In this document: one piece after another, positions 9,401 through 19,259 of the stretch
Position numbering within the stretch: the stretch's first letter is position 1
Layout of the letters: every line of letters starts with the position of its first letter
From: Linnemannia elongata
Lineage: Eukaryota; Mortierellomycota; Mortierellomycetes; Mortierellales; Mortierellaceae
DNA length: 64,000 nucleotides
Reading direction: 5' to 3'
Assembly (NCBI GenBank): GCA_036320915.1
Contig: JAXBDG010000003.1
Span: 310,001 to 374,000, forward strand
Notes under the pieces: model-generated
The model's database searches: none
What the model was told of the DNA's origin: nothing
The model's input: the letters and a program-made list of their open reading frames with translations, nothing else
Translations under genes and position numbers: made by a program

Positions 9401-11838
9401 TGTGGCTCTAGAGGCACGTACTGCTCGACATAGCTCTCGATCTGCTCCTTGGAGAAAGGGGCTATGACAGCTTCCTCAAAGAGGTCGGGGGCTGGACGGT
9501 CATAGTGGCCACCTCTTTGAGGCACAAAGCGGTTGCGGTAGTCGGGACCGAGATACTGGGTGCGGCAGGTGATGACCATCTTGACCTTCCACTGGCCAGG
9601 GCGGTTGAAGAGGTTGGTGGTGTGGATGTTGACCTTGAGCTGGCTCTCGTCGTACCCGTCGCAGATGACAATGAAACGACGATGCTGCTTCAGTTCCTGG
9701 ATCTGTGACTCCGAAAAGCCATGTTCCTTGAGCTGTTCACTCATCAGCTCCTTGACTGGTCGATCGATGGCTGGAAGGTTGATGAACAATGGAATCCAGC
9801 CGCCGATCATGTATGAACGCAAGAGCTCCGCCTCGAGGTATGTGTTGAATGTTGATTTTCCTGCTCCAGAATCGCCAAGTATTAGCATGACTTGGCGCTC
9901 GCTGGAGAGGAATTCCTGAACCTTGCCCATGAGAAGGAAGAGGTCCTTGTCGGATGCTTGGAGGTTGGCCTTGGCCATTGGGGGGATATAGATGTGCTGG
10001 GGTGCTTCTTCGAGGCGCTGTAGTCGTACCCTACGAAGTTCATACTCCAGATACTGGATCTTCTGGGCGCGGATGAGCAGCGGGGATGACTCTGGCAGCA
10101 GCAGACGACACTTCAGCGGGTAAGAGGCAATGACAGATATATCAGCGCCCTTTAAGGACAAATCCTGCAGAACAACAAGGGTATGCTCTTTGATATCCGC
10201 ATCAGGTAACTCCAAGAGCTGGACCAAAACAGCATGAACCCATTGCTTGACCGCCGTGTGTTGTTTCCAGTCAGGAGGGGTCGTGTACAGGGCCCCAAGA
10301 AAGTCGATGGCATGCTGTCGAGTGAGAGGATCCCAAAGCGTGTCCATAGCAATCTCGCCGAGGATCTGGCAGATGCCCAACTGGAAGGCTCGCTCATCTC
10401 GACATTTGGCCTCATAAACTGTTTGGTTGAACTCGGCAAGCCGACCCTCTCGAACAAAAGTCCTAGCAGCCAACAGAGTCAGGTACCACTCGTATTTGGT
10501 TCCTCTGCGGAGACCGTGCAAAAGACTCTGCATTGCTCCGAATCGACCCTTCTGCGATGCCTCCAAGCCATCCAACACCGAATTTGTAACGCCGAAAGCT
10601 TGTCCTGCTGCTTGGCGGAGTGTGTCGAGACTGTTGAAGAGGTTGGCGGGATCCAAGTTGCAGACGGATGCCGCTCCCAATGCCGCCATGGTGAGCCCTC
10701 CACTGAAACGCAATACTGCCTGTAATATTGATTCGTCATCCGGAATGTACTGACACGCTTGGAGAGCGTAGTCGACCTGGAATCGCAAGATAGGGTCGTC
10801 AGTGTCCTTAAGTTCCGTCAGGGCTTCCACCAAAGGTTGATGTTGTCCGAGGCGGCTGACACCTTTGACTGAACTGTTGACCATTACATCAAGAAGGCGG
10901 CAGATGGCACTAAGGGTCTGATACATCAGCTCAGAAGATGGCCTGTGCGTTCCATTCAGACGTTGTCGCAAAACGGCCAAGGTCCTGACCAGATCATCAT
11001 CCTCTAAGTAGCCAGGAGAAGAGCACTCAACCAACTGTACTAGTCCTTGGAGTAGGGTGACATCCAGGATAACATCTTGTTCAAACTTGGCGATGAAGCA
11101 GGATAGGAGGCTACGATAGGTGTCGCGGTCGAGGACAGGTCCGAGAATAACAACCTCTTTGATGGAAGCAGATCCTTTGATGTCGTCCTTAGCAAACTCC
11201 TGAATGACTTTGGTGACCAGCCAGCGGAGGTGGTCTTGCCGAATGGAGTCCTGGTCAATGGCCCTGATCCATGCGCGCTCGGTCTTGTTGGTTTCCCATG
11301 CGTTCGGTCCATCGAATCCCGAATCCTGTGACTCCGCTCTGCATAATTCAGGTATGTCGCTGACTACTTCTTTAATGTGTTCCTTAGCACCAGCACCTGC
11401 GGGTGAAATGACCGCATGGCTGTCGTTGAGGAGCCTGCAGCAGTAGACCAATTGCTGCGTGACCTCAATGCGGTCCAGAAGGGCCGGAAGGTCAGCTTTA
11501 ATGACGGGCTTGGGAAGGTTCTCCAGGAAGATATCTGAGATAGATTTGGCCATAGTGGGAGGCGTCGGTAAGGGTTTCTCGTCTGGAGAAATTGTGGAAA
11601 CTGACTGACTGTCATTCGTGATGTTGTCACTGGGCTGCGTAACAGAGGATACGGCAGGTTGAGAATGAGCCTGAGCGGTCAACAAGTGGTTGAAGGGTTT
11701 GTGCTTGAGCCACTTATTCTTGAGGCTGGGAAGACCCAAGTGGTCGAGAAAATTGTCCCGCTTCCTGTTGGGGTGGTTGTTGTTGGGGTCGTTGCCGTCT
11801 CCAGGAGCATGCGGTTGAATAGGAGTGTTCTTTTTCAT
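6472..11838 (-). CDS. NLR-2: complete ARM-NACHT-pentapeptide-14xWD40 STAND protein
   Basis: Full-length 1,788-residue frame from ATG 11838 to the stop at 6472, without introns in the coding part. Residues 1-95 are polar and disordered. ~100-620 form a helical ARM-like region. NACHT: Walker A GDSGAGKS 655-662, DGYDE 727-731, then TCRTQYLGPDYR. Residues ~1077-1132 are pentapeptide repeats (GADLRG, GADLSG, GANLTG, TDLSG). From ~1138 to ~1745 there are 14 WD40 blades, several with GHT, SPDG and VRLWD signatures, giving two seven-bladed propellers. A conserved tail follows (LLWGTNLA...KKLLVQ). It is predicted to act as an ATP-driven switch with the propellers as sensor. The N-terminal two thirds is nearly identical to NLR-1 over long stretches, while the propeller is closer to NLR-4 in several blades. 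The combination is typical of bacterial and fungal STAND proteins. The ligand and output are unknown. Confidence 0.93.
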   Translation of the reverse strand: MKKNTPIQPHAPGDGNDPNNNHPNRKRDNFLDHLGLPSLKNKWLKHKPFNHLLTAQAHSQPAVSSVTQPSDNITNDSQSVSTISPDEKPLPTPPTMAKSISDIFLENLPKPVIKADLPALLDRIEVTQQLVYCCRLLNDSHAVISPAGAGAKEHIKEVVSDIPELCRAESQDSGFDGPNAWETNKTERAWIRAIDQDSIRQDHLRWLVTKVIQEFAKDDIKGSASIKEVVILGPVLDRDTYRSLLSCFIAKFEQDVILDVTLLQGLVQLVECSSPGYLEDDDLVRTLAVLRQRLNGTHRPSSELMYQTLSAICRLLDVMVNSSVKGVSRLGQHQPLVEALTELKDTDDPILRFQVDYALQACQYIPDDESILQAVLRFSGGLTMAALGAASVCNLDPANLFNSLDTLRQAAGQAFGVTNSVLDGLEASQKGRFGAMQSLLHGLRRGTKYEWYLTLLAARTFVREGRLAEFNQTVYEAKCRDERAFQLGICQILGEIAMDTLWDPLTRQHAIDFLGALYTTPPDWKQHTAVKQWVHAVLVQLLELPDADIKEHTLVVLQDLSLKGADISVIASYPLKCRLLLPESSPLLIRAQKIQYLEYELRRVRLQRLEEAPQHIYIPPMAKANLQASDKDLFLLMGKVQEFLSSERQVMLILGDSGAGKSTFNTYLEAELLRSYMIGGWIPLFINLPAIDRPVKELMSEQLKEHGFSESQIQELKQHRRFIVICDGYDESQLKVNIHTTNLFNRPGQWKVKMVITCRTQYLGPDYRNRFVPQRGGHYDRPAPDLFEEAVIAPFSKEQIESYVEQYVPLEPHTWVAKDYMDRLTTIPNLLDLVRNPFLLSLALEALPGVTHERQELSEIKITRVQLYDTFVDHWLGVNQRRLERNNALLSKEDRDTLEHLINDHFIRCGIDYLQKLAAAIFEEQDGHPVVQYVHHQDNNSWKAIFFGSDPKAKLLCNSSPLTRTGNQYRFVHRSMLEYFFSHIIYNPTRFDYKFDPQGKRALHASLSSDVDGPLYQRNLLAEPSIIQFLCDRVRLDPDFADQLRLVIDQSKTDETATTAATNAITILVRAGVAFHGADLRGVKIAGADLSGGQFDCALFQGANLTGVNLSRSWLRKTDLSGAQMDGVQFGELPYLELEDMVQACAYSSDGKMLALGVASWGAGVSIYDTSSWTRIFSIAGMDVVLTVAFSPDCTRLVFGGKDSLVRLWDCVSGQEMFAMEGPRNNVKSVTFSPCGKHIASSGEDETVRVWDSQTGECLFTLEGHTNWVMNVKYSLSGEWLVSGGRDGTIRFWNSETGEPGLVLNSPLGEVYSLAFSPDGRWIASGHVKGGLQLWHAGSGEPGPVLHGHTGYVMGVAFSPDSRWIASSSHDYTVRLWDASTGAPINTLSSHKADVNDVVFSPNGFQIASGGSDSRVRLWDVDSILTSSVEQEDQLGAVLKTVYSPNGQNILTVGSHQTVKQWSSLTGAPSPLLTELTESLLVESVSYSLNGLPTVVGTRNGTLRLREMQEGGRETILEGSRMVKYVTMSPCCRRIVSIDLYDTVTIWDLASTQKMHVLIRRGGPTREDIGCMAFSATGHQLAVGTRSGTIWLFDPQSKGLIMSIPTDWIIEAMSFSADGQQLAVGADDGCIHLLDLQSEECAIELRGHTEGVVCIAYSPCGEWIASGSQDKTVRVWRRRQPLGDTESWSCVSTIHGYFDEVLDIAWNPIVPMEFVTGCMDESVRVWRVSSDGEDVVVKLLWGTNLAVLHAAGLMLKGTTGLGPMQKKLLVQCGAVYIPSTLTGIDSEE

Positions 11839-13160
11839 GTTGCGAGCTCTAATGATTTTAATGACAACAGCTACGTTGTTAGCATTGCAGCTAATACGGT
11901 GGTTATGGTGTGTTCTCAGAGGTTATAGGGAACCCTGCGTTTACCTCATTAAGATTTTGGAATATAATGTTTATGCGGGGAAGACTGGTGTTGTTCAATT
12001 GGTGGAGGAGACAGTATCGCATAACAAGAGCGGAATGGTCTAACGAAAAACAAAGAGCAACGGAAAACAAAGAGCAGCAAAATTAATGGGCCGACTTGTT
12101 GATTCCCATACATTTTCCTGTACTTGTACAGTACATACAACATATGATACTTACGGGTTCGAACGATCTTTCTCTCTTTTTTTGATTCTTGGCAGAAAGG
12201 TTGGTAGCAGCGGTCAATTGGTTGTTGAAGAGGACTGAGTGTCTATGTAGGAAGAGGAAGGGAGACACTGGTAAGCAATTGGCTACTTAAAAGAAGATAA
12301 AACACTATTTTCACATACTTATTTCGTGAGTTTAGCGCACTCTTGAAAGAGTCAAGTTCGGTCTGGTATGATTCGTGTGTAAAAAGTTTGTGTTTTGTTG
12401 ACTAGAGGGAAAGGGTGACCAGGACGGAGAGAATAGGTGTAAGGAAAGGGCAGTCTTGAAGAAACATACGAGTACTTTTTTCTTCTGCTTGTTCCTTATT
12501 CGTTGTTTGGTGTTTTTTGACTGTCAACCACGTACTTCCTCTTGAACTCGGTTGGTAGTTTGTTTGTCCGAAGGTGCTAATTCCTGAAGTGAGAAATCTG
12601 ATGAATGTAAAAAGTAGCGGAAGGGTGGGTGTTGAATGAACAGAAGATGTTGCTGATGAGAGGAGAGATGACGATGAGGTTTGGCGGCGGGAAAGTGGGA
12701 AAAAGAAAAAAAAAAAAAAGAGAGAGAGAGAGAGCGGAAAAGCAAAAGAGAAAGGAGGGAATCCGATCCCATGCCATATGACTTTTTTTTGCCTATTTCA
12801 AATGCAATGAGCCATGGTCGTTAATCACCTCTGCCATTTTTTTCCTTCTTACTCTGACCCCTTGCGCCCGCTTGCCGCTCACCGCTTACTTGTTCGATCA
12901 CGCCAGAGACGAAAAATGAAATAAAATAAACAATGCGTATCCTGTGCTGGTCAATAAAAAGAAGAATGCTTGAACAAGAAGCAAAGTAAAGCTAGGTCAA
13001 GCCAAGGCATCATCCATGTTACTGTATTGGTCGTCCTCATATTTTGATTTCTTTTGTCGTCCTACCACGATGCCCGTTTCAGATAGAGTTATCAGTCAGG
13101 AACAATTAGACTCAGACTTAGACGCAGACGGAGACAATGGATCAAATCATATTTTTTTAT
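11839..13160. other. Non-coding: upstream region of NLR-2 and 3' flank of NLR-3
   Basis: No gene seen. The part near NLR-2 is homologous to 4748-5726 and ends at the unoccupied equivalent of the MITE site (about 12800-12820). A purine-rich run lies at about 12700-12740. The last ~100 bp matches the 3' flank of NLR-2. Short open frames here are low in complexity and not conserved between the two duplicated regions. Confidence 0.6.
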
Positions 13161-16100
13161 TCACATTACTCCTTGTTCACCATCGTCCACCTCCAGAACT
13201 CCATCACTCACTCCTCCCTTTCCATTTTCTTGAGGATCGAAGGGATGTAGAACGGCGCCGCGCTGTATCAGTAGCTTCTTGTTTGTCGGGCTAAGACCAA
13301 TAACGTCCTTGAGCATCATATCCGCGACACAGAGGATCCTGAAGTTGGGCCCCCAAACCTGCCTGACAACAACACTTTCGCCCTCGTCAGCCGACACTCG
13401 CCAAACTCGAACCGACCCGTCCCAGCAGGCTGTGACAAACTCCATCGGGACCGTCGGATTCCACGCAATATCACAAACGAGGGAAAAGAATCCACGGACA
13501 ATCGAGAAGCAGGTCCAGCTCTCTATCTTGTTGGGTTCTTGTCGGCGCCAAAGTCGGACCGACCTGTCGTCACTGCCGGAGGTGATCCATTGCCCACATG
13601 GCGAGTAGGCGATACAATTGACTCGTTTTGTGTGCCCCTCCAGACTGACAGCTGGCCTGTCCGAATGCAGGTTCCAAATCTTGACGATATGTTTATCCCC
13701 GGTTCCGATTGCAACTTGCTGACCGGTTGGAGAGAATACCAGCGTCATTAGTTTACGATCGTCCGTTTTAAGGGATGCCAAAATGTTTCCTGATTGGCAA
13801 TCGAAAAGGCAAATGGCGGCACCTGAAGGGCATGCGATCTTCAGTCCATCGGGGGATACTGCTAAGAGGCTTCCTTGTCTCAAGTAGGAAAGAACATGAA
13901 GCTGATCGGGATTGTCGAGATCCCAAAGCCACACTGCTTTGCTCGTGTCGGATGATATGATACGGCGGCCGCAGGGCAAAAAGGCTAAGGATCGTAGTGG
14001 TGCCGTGTGTCCTCCCAAGATGAGTACTTCTGTTACGCCAGTTTGAAGACTCCACACTCGAATAGTGCCGTCAATAACGGCAGCAGCGACCTCTTGACCA
14101 TTCGGCGATAAAGCGATAAACCGCACCGAGGGAGACAGCGGAAACTCAAAGGAGAGCGATCCAGGCGCACCGGTCCGTGAATCGCACTGTCGAATGTCGT
14201 TAAGATTTCGGACAGACAGAATCGTTCGACCATCAGGAGAGTATACCACCCTCCAAACGGGACCAAGGTAGCCTTGCACCTTAAATCTCGAGGAACTCAG
14301 GTTTGTCTCCCGCAAGTGCACCTTCTCGTCGCCACACCCCGAGGCGATCTGTAAACCATCTGGAGAGAAGGCAATACCGTCGACAGTGTTACCGTGACCG
14401 TGTGATTTCGAAAGACGTTTTCCAGTTGATACCTCCCACAGCATCAAAACCTCGTCCACACCTGTAGAGGCGATCCGTTGTCCGTTTGCGGAGAACGTAA
14501 CTTTGTTCACGGCGCAAGTGTGACTTTGTAGATCTGGCCCCGGCTTGCTGGTAAGGGTGTTCCAAAGATTCAAAGCGCCATTGACATGACCAGAGGCGAT
14601 CCTTTGTCCGTCGGGAGAATACGCAAGACAGCAAACTTCTCCTAGGGCAGACCTCAAAACATCCTCCGACACTCCTGTCGCTGGGTCCCAAATCCGTATC
14701 ACTCCATCATCACCGCCCGATGCCAGTCGATCTCCGTTCGGCGAATACTTGAAACTCGTTACCCGCCATTCGTGACTCCTCAAGACGAAGAGACCCTCAC
14801 CGGTCCGCGCATCCCACAATCGTATTGTTCCGTCATCGCTACTCGAGGCGATTTGCTTGCCACAGGGCGAAAAGGCAACGGATCGCACAACGCCCTCGTG
14901 CCCTTTCATGACAAAAACTTCTCGTCTTGTGATGCGATCCCAGAGCCTAACAATACAATCCTTCCCTCCAGATACGATCCTTTCACCGTCGGGAGAGAAT
15001 GCCACATCTTCTACTACATCAGTGGCTTGGATGAACTGGGTTCTTGTCAGCGACGAAGTGTCGTAGATGTCAATGCCCGGTCCTCCTTTACCCACAGCCG
15101 TGGCAAGCAGCCCTCCTTTAGGCGAGTAGGCACAGGCATTTACCTGGCCACCCATTTCCAGATACGGCAGCTCCCCAAACTGGACATCCTCCATTCGCGC
15201 ACCGCTCATATCTGCCTGCCGCAACCAGCTCCTCGAAAGATTGACCCTACTCAAGTCAGCTCCTTGAAACTGAGCCGAGTCGAACTGTCCATCAGAAAGG
15301 TCGGCGCCAGGAACCTTGATGTTACGGAGATCCGCACCATGAAAACTCACGTCAGCACGGATCAAGATTGTGATGGCGTTAGCGGCGGCAACGGCAGCGC
15401 TGGCGTCGGTCTTCGATTGTTCGATCACATCGCGGAGGTGTTGCTCGAAAGCAGGGGTTGACTTGACCCGATCGGACAGGAACTGGATGATAGATGGCTC
15501 GTCAAGCAGGTTCTTCTTGAAAAAGGGACTGTTGAGATCATGCGAGAGAAAGGACGAAGATACGGTATCGGTTTGCGGGTCGAAATGGTCCTCCTCAGAT
15601 TTGATCGGGTAATAGATGACGCAAGAGAGAAAATACTCCTGTATAGACCGGTGGACAAAGCGGTACTGGTTGCAGGTGCGCGTCAACGGAGAAGCATCAC
15701 GGAGCAACTTGACCTCGGGATCATAGCCAAAGAATTCCGCCTTCCAAGAGTTTTTGTCCTGACGGTGGACGTACTGAACGACTGGGTGTCCGTCCTGCTC
15801 CTTGAAGATTGCAGCAGACAGACGCTTCAGGTAATCGATCCCACATCGAATGAAATTGTCGTTGATCAAATGCTCCAGAGTATCTCGATCCTCCTTGGGC
15901 AATGTAATGTTTCTCTCCAGTCGTCGTTGGTTGACCCCAAGCCAGTGGTCCACAAATATGTCGTAAAGTTGGACGCGTGTGATCTTGATCGCTGACAGCT
16001 CTTGCCTCTCATGAGTGAAACCCGGCAGGGCCTCCAAAGCGAGCGACAGAAGGAAGGGGTTCCTGACTAGGTCCAGAAGATTGGGAATGGCAGTCAGTCT

Positions 16101-17549
16101 GGCCATGTAGTCCTTTGCCTTCCAATCACGTGGCTCTAGAGGCACGTACTGCTCGACATAGCTCTCGATCTGTTCCTTGGAAAAAGGGGCTATGACAGCT
16201 TCTTCAAAGAGATCGGGATCTGGGCGGTAATAGTGGTCACCTCTTTGAGGCACAAATCGGTTGCGGTAGTCAGGACCGAGGTACTGAGTGCGGCAGGTGA
16301 TGACCATCTTGACCTTCCATTGGCCAGGGCGGTTGAAGAGGTTGGTGGTGTGGATGTTGACCTTGAGCTGGCTCTCGTCGTACCCGTCACAGATGACAAT
16401 GAAACGGCGGTGCTGCCTTATCTCCTGGATCTGGTCGTCGCTAAAGTTGTTGGCCCTCAGATACTTGCCCATCAAATCCTGGTCTGGGCGGTCGATGGCC
16501 GGAAGGTTGATGAATAGGGGAATAGGTTCACTCTGCTTGTATTCAGTCCACAGCCGATGTTCGAGATGGCGGTTGAATGTCGACTTGCCAGACCCCGAGT
16601 CACCCAGCACCAACATCACTTGTCGCTCACTCGCCAGGAACTTTAGGACTTTCTCTAACAGAAAGAAGACGTCCTCATCCTTGGCCTTAAGGCTCAGCTT
16701 GGCCAAAAGTGGAATGAAAAAGGTCAGTTGAGACTCCTGCAAAGTCATGACTTTGTACTGGTGCAGCTTGTGTTCCGCATCTGGGATGGCTGGGACCAGG
16801 CTTAGAGTCGGCAATAATGCAGGGAGCGGATGCCGACTCAGCGGGCAAGGAAGGTGGGTGGTGGTGGTCTCCTCGCCTTGTTTTAGGTCCTCGTGCAAGT
16901 TGTATGCGCCGGTACAATTGGTTTTGTCAAAGTTGGTGCTGAGTTGGGGGGGCAGAGAAGTGAAGACGGCAGGTTTGTCGACGTTGTGCAGAAGGACGTC
17001 CAAGTGATTTTTGGTTGGCAATACTGGTGACTGGGCTTTACACTCTCTCGTCTTGATCTCAGTACTGGAGACCTCATCCTCGATGTCGAAATTGACCTTG
17101 GTGCTTGCAGTCGAAATGCTGCGATGAAGTGTTGTCACGGTGCTTGTGGTTGAACGTTGGTTGACAGATGCCTCGGGACTTGGGGTTTGGGACTGTTTGA
17201 TTTTGGGCTCAGGGCTTGAGGACCAGAAAAGGCTGATAATTTTGTCACGCTTGCGCGCTCGCTGGGAGGAAGGTGGCCTGTTGTCGGTATCGTCGCCAGT
17301 GTCTCCATTTATGTGATGAGCGGGTAGTAGGTTTCCTTCGACCAAGGTTGCTGCGGTGCCGTGACTGGTAGAGCGATTTTTGGTTGCCGAGGGGGGCTCA
17401 ACTGCATCCTTGGCTTGTTTACCATTGCCGCCGAATCCATAGTTATTTCTGAAATGAGACGCTATGGAGCGAAAGGTCGCAGTCGATTGAATAGAGCGAG
17501 TAGACGAGGCTGGCGATCCTGGTGGGGTAGAGTGAGGTTGATTTGACAT
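13161..17549 (-). CDS. NLR-3: NACHT-pentapeptide-WD40 protein with a disordered N terminus in place of ARM
   Basis: A 1,462-residue frame from ATG 17549. Residues 1-~275 are Ser/Thr/Pro-rich and low complexity, with no ARM-like region, so it is ~325 residues shorter than NLR-2 and NLR-4. NACHT: Walker A GDSGSGKS at 316-323, then DGYDES and TCRTQYLGPDYR. Pentapeptide repeats (GADLRN, GADLSD, GADLSR, ADMSG) and about 14 WD40 blades follow. Up to the Walker A-Walker B linker (NNFSDDQIQE) it resembles NLR-4 and NLR-5. From Walker B onward (QLKVNIHTTNLFNRPGQW) it resembles NLR-1 and NLR-2, so it is a chimera. Its propeller is the most diverged of the five. A 5'UTR intron is likely: donor GTAAGA near 17654, TCTAAC branch motif, TAG near 17563. 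Confidence 0.92.
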   Translation of the reverse strand: MSNQPHSTPPGSPASSTRSIQSTATFRSIASHFRNNYGFGGNGKQAKDAVEPPSATKNRSTSHGTAATLVEGNLLPAHHINGDTGDDTDNRPPSSQRARKRDKIISLFWSSSPEPKIKQSQTPSPEASVNQRSTTSTVTTLHRSISTASTKVNFDIEDEVSSTEIKTRECKAQSPVLPTKNHLDVLLHNVDKPAVFTSLPPQLSTNFDKTNCTGAYNLHEDLKQGEETTTTHLPCPLSRHPLPALLPTLSLVPAIPDAEHKLHQYKVMTLQESQLTFFIPLLAKLSLKAKDEDVFFLLEKVLKFLASERQVMLVLGDSGSGKSTFNRHLEHRLWTEYKQSEPIPLFINLPAIDRPDQDLMGKYLRANNFSDDQIQEIRQHRRFIVICDGYDESQLKVNIHTTNLFNRPGQWKVKMVITCRTQYLGPDYRNRFVPQRGDHYYRPDPDLFEEAVIAPFSKEQIESYVEQYVPLEPRDWKAKDYMARLTAIPNLLDLVRNPFLLSLALEALPGFTHERQELSAIKITRVQLYDIFVDHWLGVNQRRLERNITLPKEDRDTLEHLINDNFIRCGIDYLKRLSAAIFKEQDGHPVVQYVHRQDKNSWKAEFFGYDPEVKLLRDASPLTRTCNQYRFVHRSIQEYFLSCVIYYPIKSEEDHFDPQTDTVSSSFLSHDLNSPFFKKNLLDEPSIIQFLSDRVKSTPAFEQHLRDVIEQSKTDASAAVAAANAITILIRADVSFHGADLRNIKVPGADLSDGQFDSAQFQGADLSRVNLSRSWLRQADMSGARMEDVQFGELPYLEMGGQVNACAYSPKGGLLATAVGKGGPGIDIYDTSSLTRTQFIQATDVVEDVAFSPDGERIVSGGKDCIVRLWDRITRREVFVMKGHEGVVRSVAFSPCGKQIASSSDDGTIRLWDARTGEGLFVLRSHEWRVTSFKYSPNGDRLASGGDDGVIRIWDPATGVSEDVLRSALGEVCCLAYSPDGQRIASGHVNGALNLWNTLTSKPGPDLQSHTCAVNKVTFSANGQRIASTGVDEVLMLWEVSTGKRLSKSHGHGNTVDGIAFSPDGLQIASGCGDEKVHLRETNLSSSRFKVQGYLGPVWRVVYSPDGRTILSVRNLNDIRQCDSRTGAPGSLSFEFPLSPSVRFIALSPNGQEVAAAVIDGTIRVWSLQTGVTEVLILGGHTAPLRSLAFLPCGRRIISSDTSKAVWLWDLDNPDQLHVLSYLRQGSLLAVSPDGLKIACPSGAAICLFDCQSGNILASLKTDDRKLMTLVFSPTGQQVAIGTGDKHIVKIWNLHSDRPAVSLEGHTKRVNCIAYSPCGQWITSGSDDRSVRLWRRQEPNKIESWTCFSIVRGFFSLVCDIAWNPTVPMEFVTACWDGSVRVWRVSADEGESVVVRQVWGPNFRILCVADMMLKDVIGLSPTNKKLLIQRGAVLHPFDPQENGKGGVSDGVLEVDDGEQGVM

Positions 17550-19244
17550 AGCAATTCAATTCTAGTACAAGAAAATCAATGGTGACAATACACGTTAGAC
17601 CTAACTTCAAGGTGACTCCCACATACTGAAATACCTCGCTGACCTTTTCTTACCTGAAAGAAATCAAATTTATTTTTGGGATGAAAAAGAAAAGGGACAG
17701 GCTGGAGAGAGGAGATGTGGTACAGAGGACGTCGAGAAAAGACAACAATATCAAGGGGGCAACGATCTATCGCAAGAAGAATGCCCGATTAGCCGATTTG
17801 GAGAAACGACAGTGTTACTCTTCCGCGGAGCAGAGTTGTATAATATTCTACCTTGAGCATGAGCACAAAAGATGTTGCTGCTCAATTGGTGCGTTTGGTT
17901 GCAGGTTGGTATGTGCTTAGGAATACAAATCCATGTGCATGCAAAGGGACGTACGGTCAGCGGAAAAGTGGAGTCATACCGTGACCAATGCTGGAGGGGG
18001 GCAAGGCTGCACTCGACGGGAAAATTGAGATGTTTTTTTTTTTTTTTCTTTTGGCTTGTTCCTTTGTTGTTCTTTTTGTTATTGCTGTTGTCCTGTTGGT
18101 GCTCCTTGCTGGCAGTGAGAAACGACAGATGCTAAGGTGACCAGTAGCAGCGATATCCGTTTTACAAACAGAAAGGGGGGAGTTAGCTTGTTTCCGTAAA
18201 GGTGTACATGGACCACCACGTCCTGTTTATGGCCCAAAGTCATCTCGTACCTGGTGCAAGGCTGGAAAGAAAGTATTTTACGTTTTTGGTTGGGTGAGTT
18301 GTTGGTGTTGGTTGGCGTGTTGTCGCTGTTTGTTGGTTAGGCCTACTGTTGGTGTTGGATCAAAAAAAAGGAGAGCGCAAAAGTGTCGATTCGTCTTGGG
18401 ATGCTGTCGCAGGAAAAGTAGTGAGCTTTGAAGTCTGTAGTGTAGTACGTGCAGAGTTTTTTTGGTTCCATGTCCTAGAAAAGGCCGAGAGAAGGTACCA
18501 CAGAGTGTGCACAGGGGTCGAGGGGGGTGTTGCTTTTAAGCTCTGGCTCACGCTCGCGTATGAGCCACTTTGCTGAGTGTGAAAGAAGGACAGAGTGAAA
18601 ACAGTCAAGGAAAAGGCTGGAGGGAGGCAAGATGTTGGTGATGGGGTGATCAGAAGGAGAGATGGGGGTTGGTGTGATGTAGGAAGGAGGAATTGGTGGA
18701 CAGACAACTGAATGAGACTTGGGTTGAAGTGAATAGTGCAAGAGGGGCGGAGAGCGAGGAAGGGGGAAAGAGGAAGAAGATAGAAAGGAAGGATAAGCCA
18801 TGGTGTGTGCGAATCGTTCGCTTGTTTGTTTGTTTGTTTTTTTTTTGTTCTCCAACAATTGTCCTTGCCCGTCCCTCCCCTTTGTCAGGCACGCACTGCA
18901 AAAATCTTATTTTTCTTATTCTTTTCGTTTCGTTCCATATCTGTTGCCTTTGTGCTCGCATGCATTGCAGAGGACAAGAATATGGGAGAAAAGTAAAAGG
19001 TGAAAGAAGAATTACGAGCCACCATTCCCCTTTGTCTTGTCTTATACTTTTAGGAGAACCTGGAACCCTTTCGGAACATTGAAGGGCATCAAGACACGAC
19101 AAGGGAAAAAAAATACAAGCACATCTCTCTGATCACCAAATCATAATCAGGCAAGTGTCAGATAAAGTTATCGTCAGTCAGGAGTAATCAGATTCCGACA
19201 GTACGACAAAACGAGACAACTATTCAGATATACACTTTTTATTC
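17550..19244. other. Non-coding: NLR-3 upstream region and 3' flank of the relic
   Basis: No convincing gene. The first ~110 bp on the minus strand holds the likely 5'UTR intron of NLR-3. The rest is T/G-rich and low complexity, with a T run near 18031-18050 and GT-rich stretches. Overlapping open frames on both strands have biased composition and no recognisable domain. The 3' flank shared with NLR-2 and NLR-3 reappears at about 19150-19245. Confidence 0.55.
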
Positions 19245-19259
19245 ATGAATACTTTGTGC

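Noticed and set aside
12150..12165. GGTTCGAA-like box suggesting a tRNA
   Set aside because: No A box, acceptor stem or cloverleaf could be formed around it.
18013..18051. T-rich run as a transcription terminator
   Set aside because: Long T and A runs are frequent in the spacers on both strands here and do not mark gene ends consistently.
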